DNA from: Geothrix sp.
GTDB taxonomy: Bacteria > Acidobacteriota > Holophagae > Holophagales > Holophagaceae
Direction of reading: 5' to 3'
Length of the DNA: 64,000 bases
Assembly: GCF_020622065.1 (NCBI RefSeq)
Contig: NZ_JAHRYQ010000001.1
Span: 930,001-994,000 of the forward strand
Shown one piece after another: positions 18,701-26,148 of the stretch (the stretch's first letter is position 1; the number at the start of each line of letters is the position of its first letter). The position numbers and the translations under genes were made by a program. The notes below the pieces were generated by a model. That model did no database searches. It saw nothing but the letters and a program-made list of their open reading frames with translations, and was not told the DNA's origin.

Positions 18701-18860
18701 CATGATGGTGTTCATCCTTGCCAACAGCCGCGTCCAGCAGTGGGCCATGACCAAGGCCATTCCCCGCAGCCTGCCGGGCTGGGCGGTCTACCGGGGCGGC
18801 GAGGCGCAGGCCAAGGGGCACGCTGCGGCGGAGGGGACGGCGATCTCTTTCCAGCCCTGA
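15744..18860 (+). CDS. Large secreted C45-type Ntn-hydrolase with C-terminal M1-peptidase-like region
   Basis: The 1038-residue protein starts with a signal peptide (MIRRLCVGLVMAVAVQAAAS). About residues 25-150 look like a galactose-binding jelly-roll. Residues about 170-620 resemble C45/phospholipase B-like hydrolases: APYARGRQHGELMADE, then DHCSSFVATKG, whose C313 would become the N-terminal nucleophile after self-cleavage. The remainder (about 650-1038) has an HxxxRxxxG-type helical region and the closing FWVPGNVLDDW, resembling non-catalytic C-terminal parts of M1 aminopeptidases; no zinc HExxH is present. Probable activity is amide or ester hydrolysis in the periplasm or outside. ATG 15744 follows GGAGG at five bases; a longer start would overlap the inverted repeat. 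Confidence 0.72.
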   Translation: MIRRLCVGLVMAVAVQAAASDLPVSGWTLKPGTTATVADLRLVAAAAGSEATLASAPVALKVGELYRLSATIRTEGVKADALARYPTALGACLSMESFPFTNASQSVAGSSERKVSLLFLATSSTDRVQLHLGRNGKATGAAAFSGIKLEKVEDITAFIPLQTVRWAGKGFRYEMGGWTFLHIEGAPYARGRQHGELMADEIVRYMTKLGVLKNAADPVRGWADQRQTADALFFRKYDVEFLEEMKGIADGAVKAGAKFRGRDLDLLDIVTLNSAVDMSSLQDGLTHAPNPLTGRTFMTGDDEVDKGGKGDHCSSFVATKGATKSGRFLFTQMFMWNGYTGTEWNVMLDVVPEKGHRMVMQTFAGGIHSGTDWYLNATGLVMGETTVGQTPFNPDGTPQSNRIRKAAQYASSIDEAAAILFKQNNGLYTNDWTMADAKTDEGACFLLGTEKTRMWRTGTKGKAADTPGNHRDFIWANNNNRDLEVRSEYGANPENAPADLAFNTWNRDIAFQEVFKTYGRTGFDIDIATRVMATSPINRPHACDAKLTTAEMAEKLVFIAHQGKTTQREKLVGGRWIADLPGATPHLTHGYTAFSPIWVTAKLQAARAAWNPEKAVKAAPVPEVGGVKEAFSFDAKGLWTGTVKPASDAENWFISASAAYWQQMKNLPAAPAKAFETQGAALADLNTRHLWLQAKEGAKAPLATTTDYDRYGAYQIPRIRGVFALHQLRLHLGNATFAKAMQAVHTRFNGKSARTADLLKALSEAAGKNVAPILSPWLERADLPAPKVQARVEKAGEAYEVKVDLEQTGSAYPFVAFVSLETEKGSRLERVEGKAGKASFTFHSEARPTRLVFNAGNDIPLARANFWVPGNVLDDWSATRLVYGTGREVEAQRTLALTYRDALADNMTEVLLPTQADAETGESDLAASDLIIFGGPADNGLTARLQAAGKLPFEAGAGWFKWQGRTYGRPDDGLFAAFPNPWNPKRMMVFILANSRVQQWAMTKAIPRSLPGWAVYRGGEAQAKGHAAAEGTAISFQP

Positions 18861-18954
18861 AGGTCCACAGAGGAAAGCCCGCGGCGGCTCCTGGCGGCCC
18901 CGTGGGTTTCCCCTGGGCGTACACTTCCAGGAAGTGAACCTTCCCGGAGGGCCC

Positions 18955-20178
18955 ATGGGATCCATGGAGCTGCTCAAGATCGCCGTCCACGCCATCCTGC
19001 GGAACAAGATCCGGGCTCTGCTGACGATGCTCGGCATCATCGTGGGCGTGGGGGCGGTCATCGCCATGATCGGCATCGGTGAGGGCTCCAAGCGCGCCTC
19101 CCTCGCGATCATCCGGAACATGGGCTCCAACATGCTCACGATCTTTCCGGGGGCTCCGGGGACCCACACGCACCATGGGCCGCAAGCCATGGGCTCGGCG
19201 GAGATCCTGCGGCCGGATGACGCGGAGCTCATCCAGCAGGAACTGGCCCTCTCCACGGTGCATGCGGCCACGCCCCAGGTGCAGACCACGCGGCCGGTCG
19301 TCTTCCAGAACACCAACTACCTGACGCAGCTCCAGGGCACGGGGACGGAATTCCTGGAGATCCGGGGCTGGGCGCTCCAGGCCGGGCGCTTCTTCACCGA
19401 GCCCGAGGTGAGGGGGATGGCCAAGGTCTGCGTGATCGGCCAGACCGTGAAAGACAACCTGTTCGCGCTTGGCGAGGAACCCCTGGGGCAGATCATCCGG
19501 GTGAACCACCTCCCATTCCAGGTCATCGGCGTCCTCGAAAAGAAGGGGGCAGGCATGTGGGGAGACCAGGACGACCTGATCGTGAGCCCCTACACCACGG
19601 TCATGCGAATGGTCATGGGCCGGACGACCATCCAGCGCATCATGGTCAGCGCCCACGAAGGGGAGGCTGAACTCGCCGAAGCGGAGATCACCGCCCTCCT
19701 CCGGCAGCACCTGAAAGTCCCGCCCAAGGATGTGAACCCCTTCCAGATCCGGAAGCAGGACGACATCGTGCAGATGCAGAACCAGCAGGCCAGCCTCCTG
19801 ACGGCGCTCCTGGCGGTGGCCGCCAGCATCTCCCTGGTGGTCGGCGGAATCGGGATCGCCAACATCATGCTGGTGAGCGTCACGGAGCGCACCCGGGAAA
19901 TCGGCATGCGCCGGGCGGTCGGGGCCACTCAACACCAGGTCCTCTGGCAATTCCTCACGGAGGCGGTCGCCCTGTCTCTCATGGGCGGCATCGCCGGAGT
20001 CGCTATCGGCCTGGTGGCCATCACCGCCCTGCAGCGCTTCCAGCTTCCGGCCGTGGCCGAGCCCTGGGCTGTGATGCTGGGCCTTTTCTTCAGCGGGATG
20101 GTCGGGGTGGTGGCGGGATTCCTGCCCGCGCTCAAGGCGGCGCGGCTGGATGTGATCGACGCGCTCCGGTACGAGTAG
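18955..20178 (+). CDS. MacB-type ABC transporter permease
   Basis: The 407-residue protein has the MacB/LolC permease plan. A membrane helix lies near residues 15-40 (LRNKIRALLTMLGIIVGVGAV), then a periplasmic MacB_PCD domain, then three C-terminal helices with the mechanotransmission-type TERTREIGMRRAVGA loop. It lacks an ATPase domain, and no ATPase gene is adjacent, so its partner must be encoded elsewhere. Likely cargoes in the family are peptides, macrolides or lipoproteins. ATG 18955 follows GGAGG by four bases; an in-frame GTG at 18934 is weaker. It follows the C45-type gene by 94 bases and may be co-transcribed. Confidence 0.88.
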   Translation: MGSMELLKIAVHAILRNKIRALLTMLGIIVGVGAVIAMIGIGEGSKRASLAIIRNMGSNMLTIFPGAPGTHTHHGPQAMGSAEILRPDDAELIQQELALSTVHAATPQVQTTRPVVFQNTNYLTQLQGTGTEFLEIRGWALQAGRFFTEPEVRGMAKVCVIGQTVKDNLFALGEEPLGQIIRVNHLPFQVIGVLEKKGAGMWGDQDDLIVSPYTTVMRMVMGRTTIQRIMVSAHEGEAELAEAEITALLRQHLKVPPKDVNPFQIRKQDDIVQMQNQQASLLTALLAVAASISLVVGGIGIANIMLVSVTERTREIGMRRAVGATQHQVLWQFLTEAVALSLMGGIAGVAIGLVAITALQRFQLPAVAEPWAVMLGLFFSGMVGVVAGFLPALKAARLDVIDALRYE

Positions 20179-20212
20179 GGATCCTGATGTTCCCGTTCAC
20201 AGCTCGGGGTCT

Positions 20213-20641
20213 TCAGATCGAGTAGCCGTGGCTGTCCACTTCCAGAGCCTGCTGCCGGGCGGCCAGGTCGGCGAGGGTGGTGGCGCGCAGGACGGCGCGG
20301 GCGGCCTCCGTGCTGCGCGTCCAGAGCTCGCGGACGGCCCGGGCCCCAGGGGTGGCATCGGTGGGCAGGCTGGCGGCGGTCCAGCGTCCTTCCAGGGCCT
20401 CCAGGACCTCGAGGGCCGTGATGTGGCTGGGGTGACGCGCCAACTCGCAGCCCCCGCTGGGGCCCCGCTGGACCTTCACGAGTCCTGCGGCTTTGAGGTT
20501 GCCCAGGAGCACCCGGAGGAACTTGGGGGGCAGGGCCTGGCGCTCGGCGATGGCCGCCACCAGCGCCGGTCCCCGTCCGGCCTGCAGCGCCAGATCCACC
20601 ATGAACAGCAGCCCGTAGCGCCCTTTGGCCGAACCCTTCAT
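20213..20641 (-). CDS. Rrf2-family transcriptional regulator, probably of cysteine metabolism
   Basis: The 142-residue protein has the Rrf2 winged helix with YGLLFMVDLA, IAERQALPPKFLRVLLGNL and the wing RGPSGGCELAR. Only the one Cys in the wing region is seen; the three-cysteine iron-sulfur ligand set of IscR is absent, so it should not carry a cluster. Divergent pairing with cysK suggests a CymR-like role: CymR of Firmicutes is an Rrf2 repressor that forms a complex with CysK. ATG 20641 was chosen because GGAGG lies six bases upstream. The control region is the AT-rich stretch 20655-20720. Confidence 0.85.
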   Translation of the reverse strand: MKGSAKGRYGLLFMVDLALQAGRGPALVAAIAERQALPPKFLRVLLGNLKAAGLVKVQRGPSGGCELARHPSHITALEVLEALEGRWTAASLPTDATPGARAVRELWTRSTEAARAVLRATTLADLAARQQALEVDSHGYSI

Positions 20642-20686
20642 CGCCATCCTCCAGGTCTTAATATACAACTAAAATAATTAACAAAC

Positions 20687-20714
20687 TTGACAATTTCTTT
20701 TCCATTCCCATACT
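20687..20714 (+). promoter_or_regulatory. Predicted sigma-70 promoter of cysK
   Basis: A consensus -35 TTGACA (20687-20692) is followed after 16 bases by CATACT (20709-20714), which matches TATAAT at four of six positions. It lies in a markedly AT-rich stretch about 40 bases before ATG 20752 and points at cysK. The neighbouring AT-rich bases 20655-20686 are the likely binding site for the divergent Rrf2 regulator. Confidence 0.7.
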
Positions 20715-20751
20715 CCAGAGTCCGGGCCCCGCCCGAACCCTGGAGGGAACC

Positions 20752-21720
20752 ATGAGCCGCGCCACCGATCGCCCCACCGACCGCCCCAACCGCGTCGAAC
20801 ATGCCTACGATCTGGTGGGCTACACGCCCGTCGTCCGCCTGAACCGCCTCGTGCCGAAGGGCTCGGCCAAGGTCTATGTGAAGCTCGAGAGCGCCAATCC
20901 CGGCGGCAGTGTGAAGGATCGCATCGCCTTGAGCATGATCCAGGATGCAGAGGCCCGCGGCGCGCTGAAGCCCGGCATGGCCCTCCTGGAGGCCACCAGC
21001 GGCAACACGGGCATCGGCCTGGCGTTCGTGGCTGCGGCCAAGGGCTACAAGATCACGCTGGTGATGCCCGACACCATGACGCAGGAGCGCCGGGCCCTGC
21101 TGAAGGCCTACGGGGCCGAGCTGGTGCTGACGCCGGGCTCCGGCGGCATGAAGGCCGCCGTGGACAAGGCCCAGGAGCTGGCGGATGGAGATCCCTCCTA
21201 CTTCCTCGTGCGCCAGTTCGAGAACCCTGCCAACCCGGCGGTCCACCGGCGGACCACGGCCCTGGAGATCCTGGAGCAGGTGCCGGAGCTGGATGCCTTC
21301 GTGGCCGGCGTGGGCACGGGCGGCACCGTGACCGGCGTGGGCGAGGTGCTCGCTGAGAGGAAGCCGGGCACCCTGGTGGTGGCGGTGGAGCCGGAGACCT
21401 CGCCGCTGCTGAGCACGGGCAAGGCGGGCCCGCACAAGCTCCAGGGCCTGGGGCCGAACTTCGTGCCGGGCATCCTGAACCGCCAGGCCTTCCAGCGCAT
21501 CCGTCCCGTGGGCTACGACGACGCCATCGCCACCGCCCGCCGACTGGCCCGGGAAGAGGGCCTGCTCACGGGCATCAGCACCGGCGCCATCGTCTTCGCG
21601 GCCCTGGAAGTGGCGAAGGAACTGGGCGAGGGCAAGACCGTGGTGGCCGTGCTCTGCGACACCGGCGAGCGCTACCTGACGCACCCCCTGTTCGCCGAGA
21701 TCGACGGCCCCGCGCTCTAG
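20752..21720 (+). CDS. cysK: Cysteine synthase A (O-acetylserine sulfhydrylase)
   Basis: The 322-residue product is a PLP-dependent beta-replacement enzyme making cysteine from O-acetylserine and sulfide in the cytoplasm. The PLP lysine is K55 in NPGGSVKDR. The substrate-binding loop TSGNTG and the phosphate cup [10 protein letters not shown] are intact, and the length is normal. The final EIDGPAL does not end in the Ile that usually docks into CysE, so the standard cysteine synthase complex is uncertain. It is divergent from an Rrf2 regulator and followed two bases after its stop by a DUF4395 membrane protein gene. Confidence 0.95.
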   Translation: MSRATDRPTDRPNRVEHAYDLVGYTPVVRLNRLVPKGSAKVYVKLESANPGGSVKDRIALSMIQDAEARGALKPGMALLEATSGNTGIGLAFVAAAKGYKITLVMPDTMTQERRALLKAYGAELVLTPGSGGMKAAVDKAQELADGDPSYFLVRQFENPANPAVHRRTTALEILEQVPELDAFVAGVGTGGTVTGVGEVLAERKPGTLVVAVEPETSPLLSTGKAGPHKLQGLGPNFVPGILNRQAFQRIRPVGYDDAIATARRLAREEGLLTGISTGAIVFAALEVAKELGEGKTVVAVLCDTGERYLTHPLFAEIDGPAL

Positions 21721-21722
21721 GC

Positions 21723-22205
21723 ATGAGGTCGGATGGGCGCGTGCCTTCAGCGGCGACCCGGCCCGGGCCGAGCTGCCCCATCGTCCCGGATCTTGGGGAT
21801 GAAACGGCGGGCCGGATCGCCGCAGGCCTGTCGCTGGGCCTCTTGGCCCTGGCGGCCGCGGGCAGCTGGGTCTGGATGATCCTGGCCCTGGCGGTGGATT
21901 TCGCGCTCCGCGCCACGGGGCGTTTCGCCTGGAGCCCCGTGGCGCGCCTGGCGGGATTCCTCCGCCGGCGGGCGCATCTCCCCGCGCGGATGATCAACGC
22001 CGGTCCCAAGCGCTTCGCGGCGGCTCTGGGCTTTCTGTTTTCGCTGGGAACCGGGTTGGCTTGGCTGGTGGGACTGCGGTCCCTGGGTCATGCCCTGGCG
22101 GCCATACTCGGCCTCTGCGCGGCTCTCGAGGCGTTCCTCGGCGTCTGCCTGGCCTGCCAGATCCATCCCTGGCTCCCTTGGCGCCACGAGAGCGGGGGCG
22201 CCTGA
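21723..22205 (+). CDS. DUF4395 family membrane protein
   Basis: The 160-residue protein has two hydrophobic pairs: about 33-65 with LALAVDFALRATG, and about 98-145 ending in GVCLACQIHPWLP. SPVARLAGFL and PKRFAAALGF between them match the DUF4395 pattern. The CLAC cysteines near the C-terminus are characteristic of the family and may react with thiols or sulfur compounds. It begins two bases after the cysK stop, which fits a role near sulfur metabolism; DUF4395 genes are often found with thioredoxin or sulfurtransferase genes. The biochemical function is unknown. Confidence 0.8.
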   Translation: MRSDGRVPSAATRPGPSCPIVPDLGDETAGRIAAGLSLGLLALAAAGSWVWMILALAVDFALRATGRFAWSPVARLAGFLRRRAHLPARMINAGPKRFAAALGFLFSLGTGLAWLVGLRSLGHALAAILGLCAALEAFLGVCLACQIHPWLPWRHESGGA

Positions 22206-22294
22206 GTCCGCAAGCCACAATGCCGCCTCGATGAATCGGCCGTCTGAAGGAGGCGGATCCCCCGCGCCTATCCTGGAGGATCCCCGAGGTGCCC

Positions 22295-22939
22295 ATGAGG
22301 ACCGTTATGCTGTCCCTCGTCACGCTGCTGCTTCCGGCCCAGACCACTGCCCAGACCACTGCCCAGGTCGCGGCCCCCGAGGCCGCCACTCCCTTCGAGC
22401 GGGCGGTGGTGCAGGAGATGAGCGAGGCTCGGATGCGGCCGAGGGCCTACGCGAAGCATCTGCGCGAACTGCGCTCCGGCTTTGAGGGCACGCTCTGGAG
22501 GCGGCCCGGCCGCGTGCCCCTGCGCACCGAAGAGGGCGTGGCGGCCCTGGACGAGGCCATCGCGTTTCTCGAGTCGGCCCGGCTCCTGGGGCCGCTGCGC
22601 TTCAATGAGGGGTTGGCCCGGGCGGCCCGGGCCCATGCCCGGGACCTCGGGCCCCGCGGCAGCCTGGACCACACCGGCTCTGACGGCAGCCGTCCGTCGG
22701 ACCGACTCAACCGGATCGGCACCTGGCATGGGCTCATCGCGGAGAACATCAGCACCGGTGAGGATGAGGCGCGACAGGTGGTGATCCAGCTGCTGATCGA
22801 CGATGGTGTGCCGGGCCGCGGCCACCGGAAGGGCCTCTTCAATCCGGACCTGCACCAGGCCGGCGCGGGTTCCGCGCCCCACCGCGACTACCGGGTGGTG
22901 ACGGTCATCGACTATGCGGACGGCTTCGTCCTAAAGTGA
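22295..22939 (+). CDS. Secreted CAP-domain (SCP/PR1-like) protein
   Basis: The 214-residue protein has a signal peptide (about 1-22) and one CAP domain. It contains LRFNEGLARAARAHARDL, a SLDHTGSDG segment with the domain's His, AENIS, and a GHRKGLFNPDL stretch that matches the second His region. Such bacterial CAP proteins are extracellular and of unclear enzymatic role. A 12-base tandem duplication just after the signal peptide encodes TTAQTTAQ. ATG 22295 is preferred over GTG 22289 because GAGG lies five bases before it. Confidence 0.87.
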   Translation: MRTVMLSLVTLLLPAQTTAQTTAQVAAPEAATPFERAVVQEMSEARMRPRAYAKHLRELRSGFEGTLWRRPGRVPLRTEEGVAALDEAIAFLESARLLGPLRFNEGLARAARAHARDLGPRGSLDHTGSDGSRPSDRLNRIGTWHGLIAENISTGEDEARQVVIQLLIDDGVPGRGHRKGLFNPDLHQAGAGSAPHRDYRVVTVIDYADGFVLK

Positions 22940-22978
22940 TCGATTTTCTGCTAGCCTGAATCATCCCTTGGGTGAGAC

Positions 22979-23764
22979 ATGGCTTTCCTTGCGCGGCTCG
23001 GCGCGCCGGTGCGCGGCTTCCTGGAGTTCCTGGGCGACCAGGCTCACCTGGTGCTGCGGACGCTGCGGGATGCCCTGGTCCTGCGGTTCGGCCAGCTGGC
23101 GGTGGTGGGGGCGCAGACGAAGCTGCAGATCCGGTTCACGGGGCTCGACGCGGGGGTGCTCGTGGCCGGGACGGCCCTGCTGCTGGGCGCGGTGACCTTG
23201 ATCCAGGCCTTCAGCCAGCTGTCCGGGCTGGGGGCCGAAAACTACATCGGCGCGCTGATGGTGCTGATCATCCTCCGGGAGCTGGGTCCGCTGCTGACGG
23301 CGGTCCTGGTCATCGGCCGCAGTTCCACCGCCATCGCCGCCGAGCTGGGCACCATGCAGCTGAATGGCGAGGTGGACGCCCTGGCCGCCCACGGCGTGAA
23401 CCCCTACCAGTACCTTCTGCTGCCCCGCTGGCTGGGCGTGCTCGTGTCGGTTTTCGCTCTGGTGGTGTTCTTCGACGCGGCGGCCCTTGCCGGAGGCTTT
23501 CTCGTGGCCAGGCTGAAGTACGGCGTCACCTTCGGATTCTTCATGGATTCGGTCCGACAGACGCTGTCCAACCGGGACTTCGCCGCGACCCTGCTGAAGA
23601 TCGTGTTCTTCTCGGGGGCCATCACCTTCCACGCCTGCCACTTCGGACTGCGGATCCGACGCAGCCAGACCGAGATCCCCCAGGCGGTCACCAAGACCGT
23701 GGTGTCGGCCCTGGTGGCGGTGTTCCTGATCGACGGCCTCGTGGCCGCGCTCTTCTACTTCTGA
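22979..23764 (+). CDS. mlaE: MlaE-type phospholipid ABC transporter permease
   Basis: The 261-residue protein matches MlaE permeases, with about six hydrophobic segments and the core RELGPLLTAVLVIGRSSTAIAAELG and LGTMQLNGEVDAL motifs. In the Mla system the permease dimer moves phospholipids between the inner membrane and the periplasmic MCE ring. The stop overlaps the next ATG by one base (TGATG). The operon mlaE-mlaF-mlaD is complete at its core. Genes for MlaB, MlaC and MlaA are not adjacent. Confidence 0.92.
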   Translation: MAFLARLGAPVRGFLEFLGDQAHLVLRTLRDALVLRFGQLAVVGAQTKLQIRFTGLDAGVLVAGTALLLGAVTLIQAFSQLSGLGAENYIGALMVLIILRELGPLLTAVLVIGRSSTAIAAELGTMQLNGEVDALAAHGVNPYQYLLLPRWLGVLVSVFALVVFFDAAALAGGFLVARLKYGVTFGFFMDSVRQTLSNRDFAATLLKIVFFSGAITFHACHFGLRIRRSQTEIPQAVTKTVVSALVAVFLIDGLVAALFYF

Positions 23765-24429
23765 TGCTCGATCTCCGCGGTCTCGCCTGCGATTCGCCGG
23801 AGGGGCGGCCCCTGATCGAGGGGCTGGACCTCTCGCTGCCGCGAGGTGCGAACCTCCTGGTGACGGGCGGCAGCGGGTCGGGCAAGAGCCGGCTGCTGAA
23901 GGTGATCGCGGGTGTGGAACGGCCCCGGGCCGGGCAGGTGCGGATCGGGGGCGTTCCCGTCTGGCCCGGCGACGGCGCCCTGGCCCTGGCGGGGCGCGTC
24001 CGGATGGGCTTCGCCTTCGCCGCCGGGGGGCTGCTTTCGAACCTGAGCCTGGCGGACAATGTGGCCCTGCCGCTGCGGTTCCGCGGCCTCCCGCACCAGG
24101 AGGTCCAAATCCGGGTCGGGGGTGCGCTGGAGCGCCTGGGCCTGAGTTCAGTGGCCGGGCTCCGGCCCCATGCAGTGAGTGGCGCCGCCCGCAAACATGC
24201 GAACCTGGCCCGCCTCCTCGCCCTGGATCCCGAGCTGGCGCTGCTGGACGAGCCCCTGGAGGGCCTGGATGCGGCGGACCGCTCGCTGGTCCTGGACCTG
24301 GTGGGCACCTGGGCGGACGACCGGGAGCGCACGCTGGTCATCGCCGCCGAGGACGCCGCCACCTTCCCGGGCCTCGAGGCCCGCCGGCTGGCCCTCGGTT
24401 CCCCCTCATCGCCGCCGGAGGCGCCATGA
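23764..24429 (+). CDS. MlaF-like ABC ATPase with degenerate catalytic motifs
   Basis: The 221-residue protein has a good Walker A (GGSGSGKS, 35-42), Walker B (LALLDEP, 158-164) and D-loop (EGLD). Three other catalytic elements differ from active MlaF. The Q-loop Gln is Ala (A86 in GFAFAAGG), the signature is VSGAA (138-142) rather than LSGGM, and the switch-loop His is Glu (E196 in VIAAED). It should bind ATP and pair with MlaE, but hydrolysis may be weak or absent. Start ATG 23764 overlaps the mlaE stop, and its own stop overlaps the MCE gene by four bases. Confidence 0.85.
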   Translation: MLDLRGLACDSPEGRPLIEGLDLSLPRGANLLVTGGSGSGKSRLLKVIAGVERPRAGQVRIGGVPVWPGDGALALAGRVRMGFAFAAGGLLSNLSLADNVALPLRFRGLPHQEVQIRVGGALERLGLSSVAGLRPHAVSGAARKHANLARLLALDPELALLDEPLEGLDAADRSLVLDLVGTWADDRERTLVIAAEDAATFPGLEARRLALGSPSSPPEAP

Positions 24430-25391
24430 ACTTCGAAAAGCAGGACGCCCGCCTCGGGCTCTTTGTCCTCCTGGCCTTGGCCTTCTTCGTGGGGCTGCTC
24501 GCCTACAAGAATGCCGGGGCCGTGACGGAGAAGACGCACCGGCTCGTGGTGCGCCTCGATGAGATGGGGGGGCTCGTGCCCGGCACCGATGTCCAGCTGA
24601 AGGGCTACCGCGTGGGAGCCGTCGATCGGGTGGACATGGTGCAGGAGGGCGTGGATTACCACTTTCTCGCCACCATCTCCGTACGCGAGGACATCCGCCT
24701 CTGGCGCGGCACCCGGGCCGTGGTGGCGCCCAAGGGCGTGGGCAGCGTGATGCTCGACCTGCAGCTGCCGGAGGTGGCGGAGCGGACCGTGGCCCTGGCC
24801 GCGGGCGACCAGATCCCGGGCGTGGCCGGGGTCTCCCTCGGCGGCGTGCTCGAGCGTGCCGACCGGCTGCTGGCCAACCTGAATGCCTCTCTGGACGCCG
24901 TGAGGGACCGCGTCCAGAAGAAGGGGCTGGGGGATCTGCTGGAGCACCCCTCCGTGGCCCAGGCCCTGCGATCCCTGGATGCCACCCTGCGCGAATTCCA
25001 GGCTCTGGCCCGCGAGGGCCGAGGCCTGACGGCCCATGCGGACCGCAGCATGGCCGGCGCCGACCGGGCCCTCGCGGACCTGGAGAAGAGCCTGGCCGTG
25101 ACGCGGTCCCTGCTGGAGGCGCGGGGGCCCGAGCTGGATCGGATCCTGGTGAACCTGGCCTCGGTGCTGCAGCAGTCCGATGGCTTGCTGACGCGCTTCC
25201 GCACCGAGGACCAGCCGGAGGTCGAGGCCAGTCTCAAGAGCCTGAGGCGGTCGTTGGCCTCCGTGGAGGAGCTTCTCCAGCTGCTCAAGCAGAAGCCCAG
25301 CCGCGCCGTCTGGGGCACGCCGTCCGAGGCGGAACGGGAGCGGGCGAGGAAGGCCCTCGATGCCGCCCAGGCCATTCCCGCCTTGAAATGA
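24426..25391 (+). CDS. mlaD: MlaD-type MCE-domain lipid-binding protein
   Basis: The 321-residue protein has one N-terminal membrane anchor (about 11-30) and one MCE domain (about 38-115) containing GLVPGTDVQLKGYRVGAVDRV. A long helical C-terminal region (about 130-310) is probably coiled coil, longer than in E. coli MlaD (183 residues). MCE proteins form hexameric rings or tubes that carry lipids across the periplasm; the long C-terminal helix suggests a needle-like extension. It is the third gene of the mla operon. Confidence 0.9.
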   Translation: MNFEKQDARLGLFVLLALAFFVGLLAYKNAGAVTEKTHRLVVRLDEMGGLVPGTDVQLKGYRVGAVDRVDMVQEGVDYHFLATISVREDIRLWRGTRAVVAPKGVGSVMLDLQLPEVAERTVALAAGDQIPGVAGVSLGGVLERADRLLANLNASLDAVRDRVQKKGLGDLLEHPSVAQALRSLDATLREFQALAREGRGLTAHADRSMAGADRALADLEKSLAVTRSLLEARGPELDRILVNLASVLQQSDGLLTRFRTEDQPEVEASLKSLRRSLASVEELLQLLKQKPSRAVWGTPSEAERERARKALDAAQAIPALK

Positions 25392-25590
25392 CAGAGCCTT
25401 CCAGGGGGGAGCCTGGCGGGGGTGGTTCGAATTTTGCGACCTTGTTTCAGACTCAACGCAGCCCATGCTGGGGACCTGTTTCCAGGGGGCGCCGTGCCAT
25501 GCGGCGGCCTTGGGTGTCCCATACGCGCCGCTCCGCCAGGAGGCTGGACCTGCCGGCGGCCAACGGCGCCCGATCCCAGAAGGAGGATTC

Positions 25591-26145
25591 ATGGGCAGCA
25601 TCGCAACCATCCACAACGGGGTGAATGTGGAGGACCTCAACGCCACGGTCGCCCAGGTGAAGGCCAACCCCGCCCTCGCCAAGTTCACCTTCCGTTCCAA
25701 GGCCAAGTGGATCAACCGGGCCCACTCCCAGAGCACCTTCGATTCCCTCTACGGAGCAGGGCAGGAGCACAAGCGGGCCATGCCGATGTTCCTCGAGGGC
25801 GACGAACCCGCCGCCCTGCTGGGCACGGATCTCGCCCCCAACGCCGGCGAGGCGGCGCTGCACGCCCTGAGCTCCTGCCTCAGTGTGACCTACGCCTACA
25901 CGGCCGCGGCCATGGGACTGGACATCACCAGCCTCAGCTTCGACATGGAGACGGATACCGATCTCCGAGGTTTCCTCGAACTGGACAAGGCCATCCGACC
26001 CGGGCTCTCCCAGATCCGGGTGAAGGTGAACCTCGCCTGCAGCGGCACGCCGCAGCAGATCAAGGAACTCCACGAGCAGGTGATGCGGACCTCACCGCTG
26101 TACGACACCTTCAAGAACCCCGTGGACATCCGCATGAGCCACTGA
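25591..26145 (+). CDS. OsmC/Ohr-family protein
   Basis: The 184-residue product has the OsmC fold: a central helix GEAALHALSSCLSV with the peroxidatic Cys C96, and the second Cys C150 in VNLACSG. Active OsmC and Ohr proteins reduce organic hydroperoxides using these two thiols. The sequence is closer to general OsmC-like proteins than to Ohr. ATG 25591 is preceded by AGGAGG. The 199 bp upstream hold no recognisable gene; the 3' end is three bases from the convergent kinase stop. Confidence 0.85.
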   Translation: MGSIATIHNGVNVEDLNATVAQVKANPALAKFTFRSKAKWINRAHSQSTFDSLYGAGQEHKRAMPMFLEGDEPAALLGTDLAPNAGEAALHALSSCLSVTYAYTAAAMGLDITSLSFDMETDTDLRGFLELDKAIRPGLSQIRVKVNLACSGTPQQIKELHEQVMRTSPLYDTFKNPVDIRMSH

Positions 26146-26148
26146 GTC

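Noticed and set aside
16089-19316. A 1075-codon open frame on the minus strand, antisense to the C45-type gene
   Set aside because: It lies opposite a gene with a signal peptide, a ribosome-binding site and clear domains. Its translation is rich in Gly, His, Val and Arg without motifs, as expected for stop-poor shadows in GC-rich DNA.
25392-25590. Possible small gene between mlaD and the OsmC gene
   Set aside because: Open frames here are short, lack ribosome-binding sites and have no recognisable composition. It is more likely the OsmC leader region.
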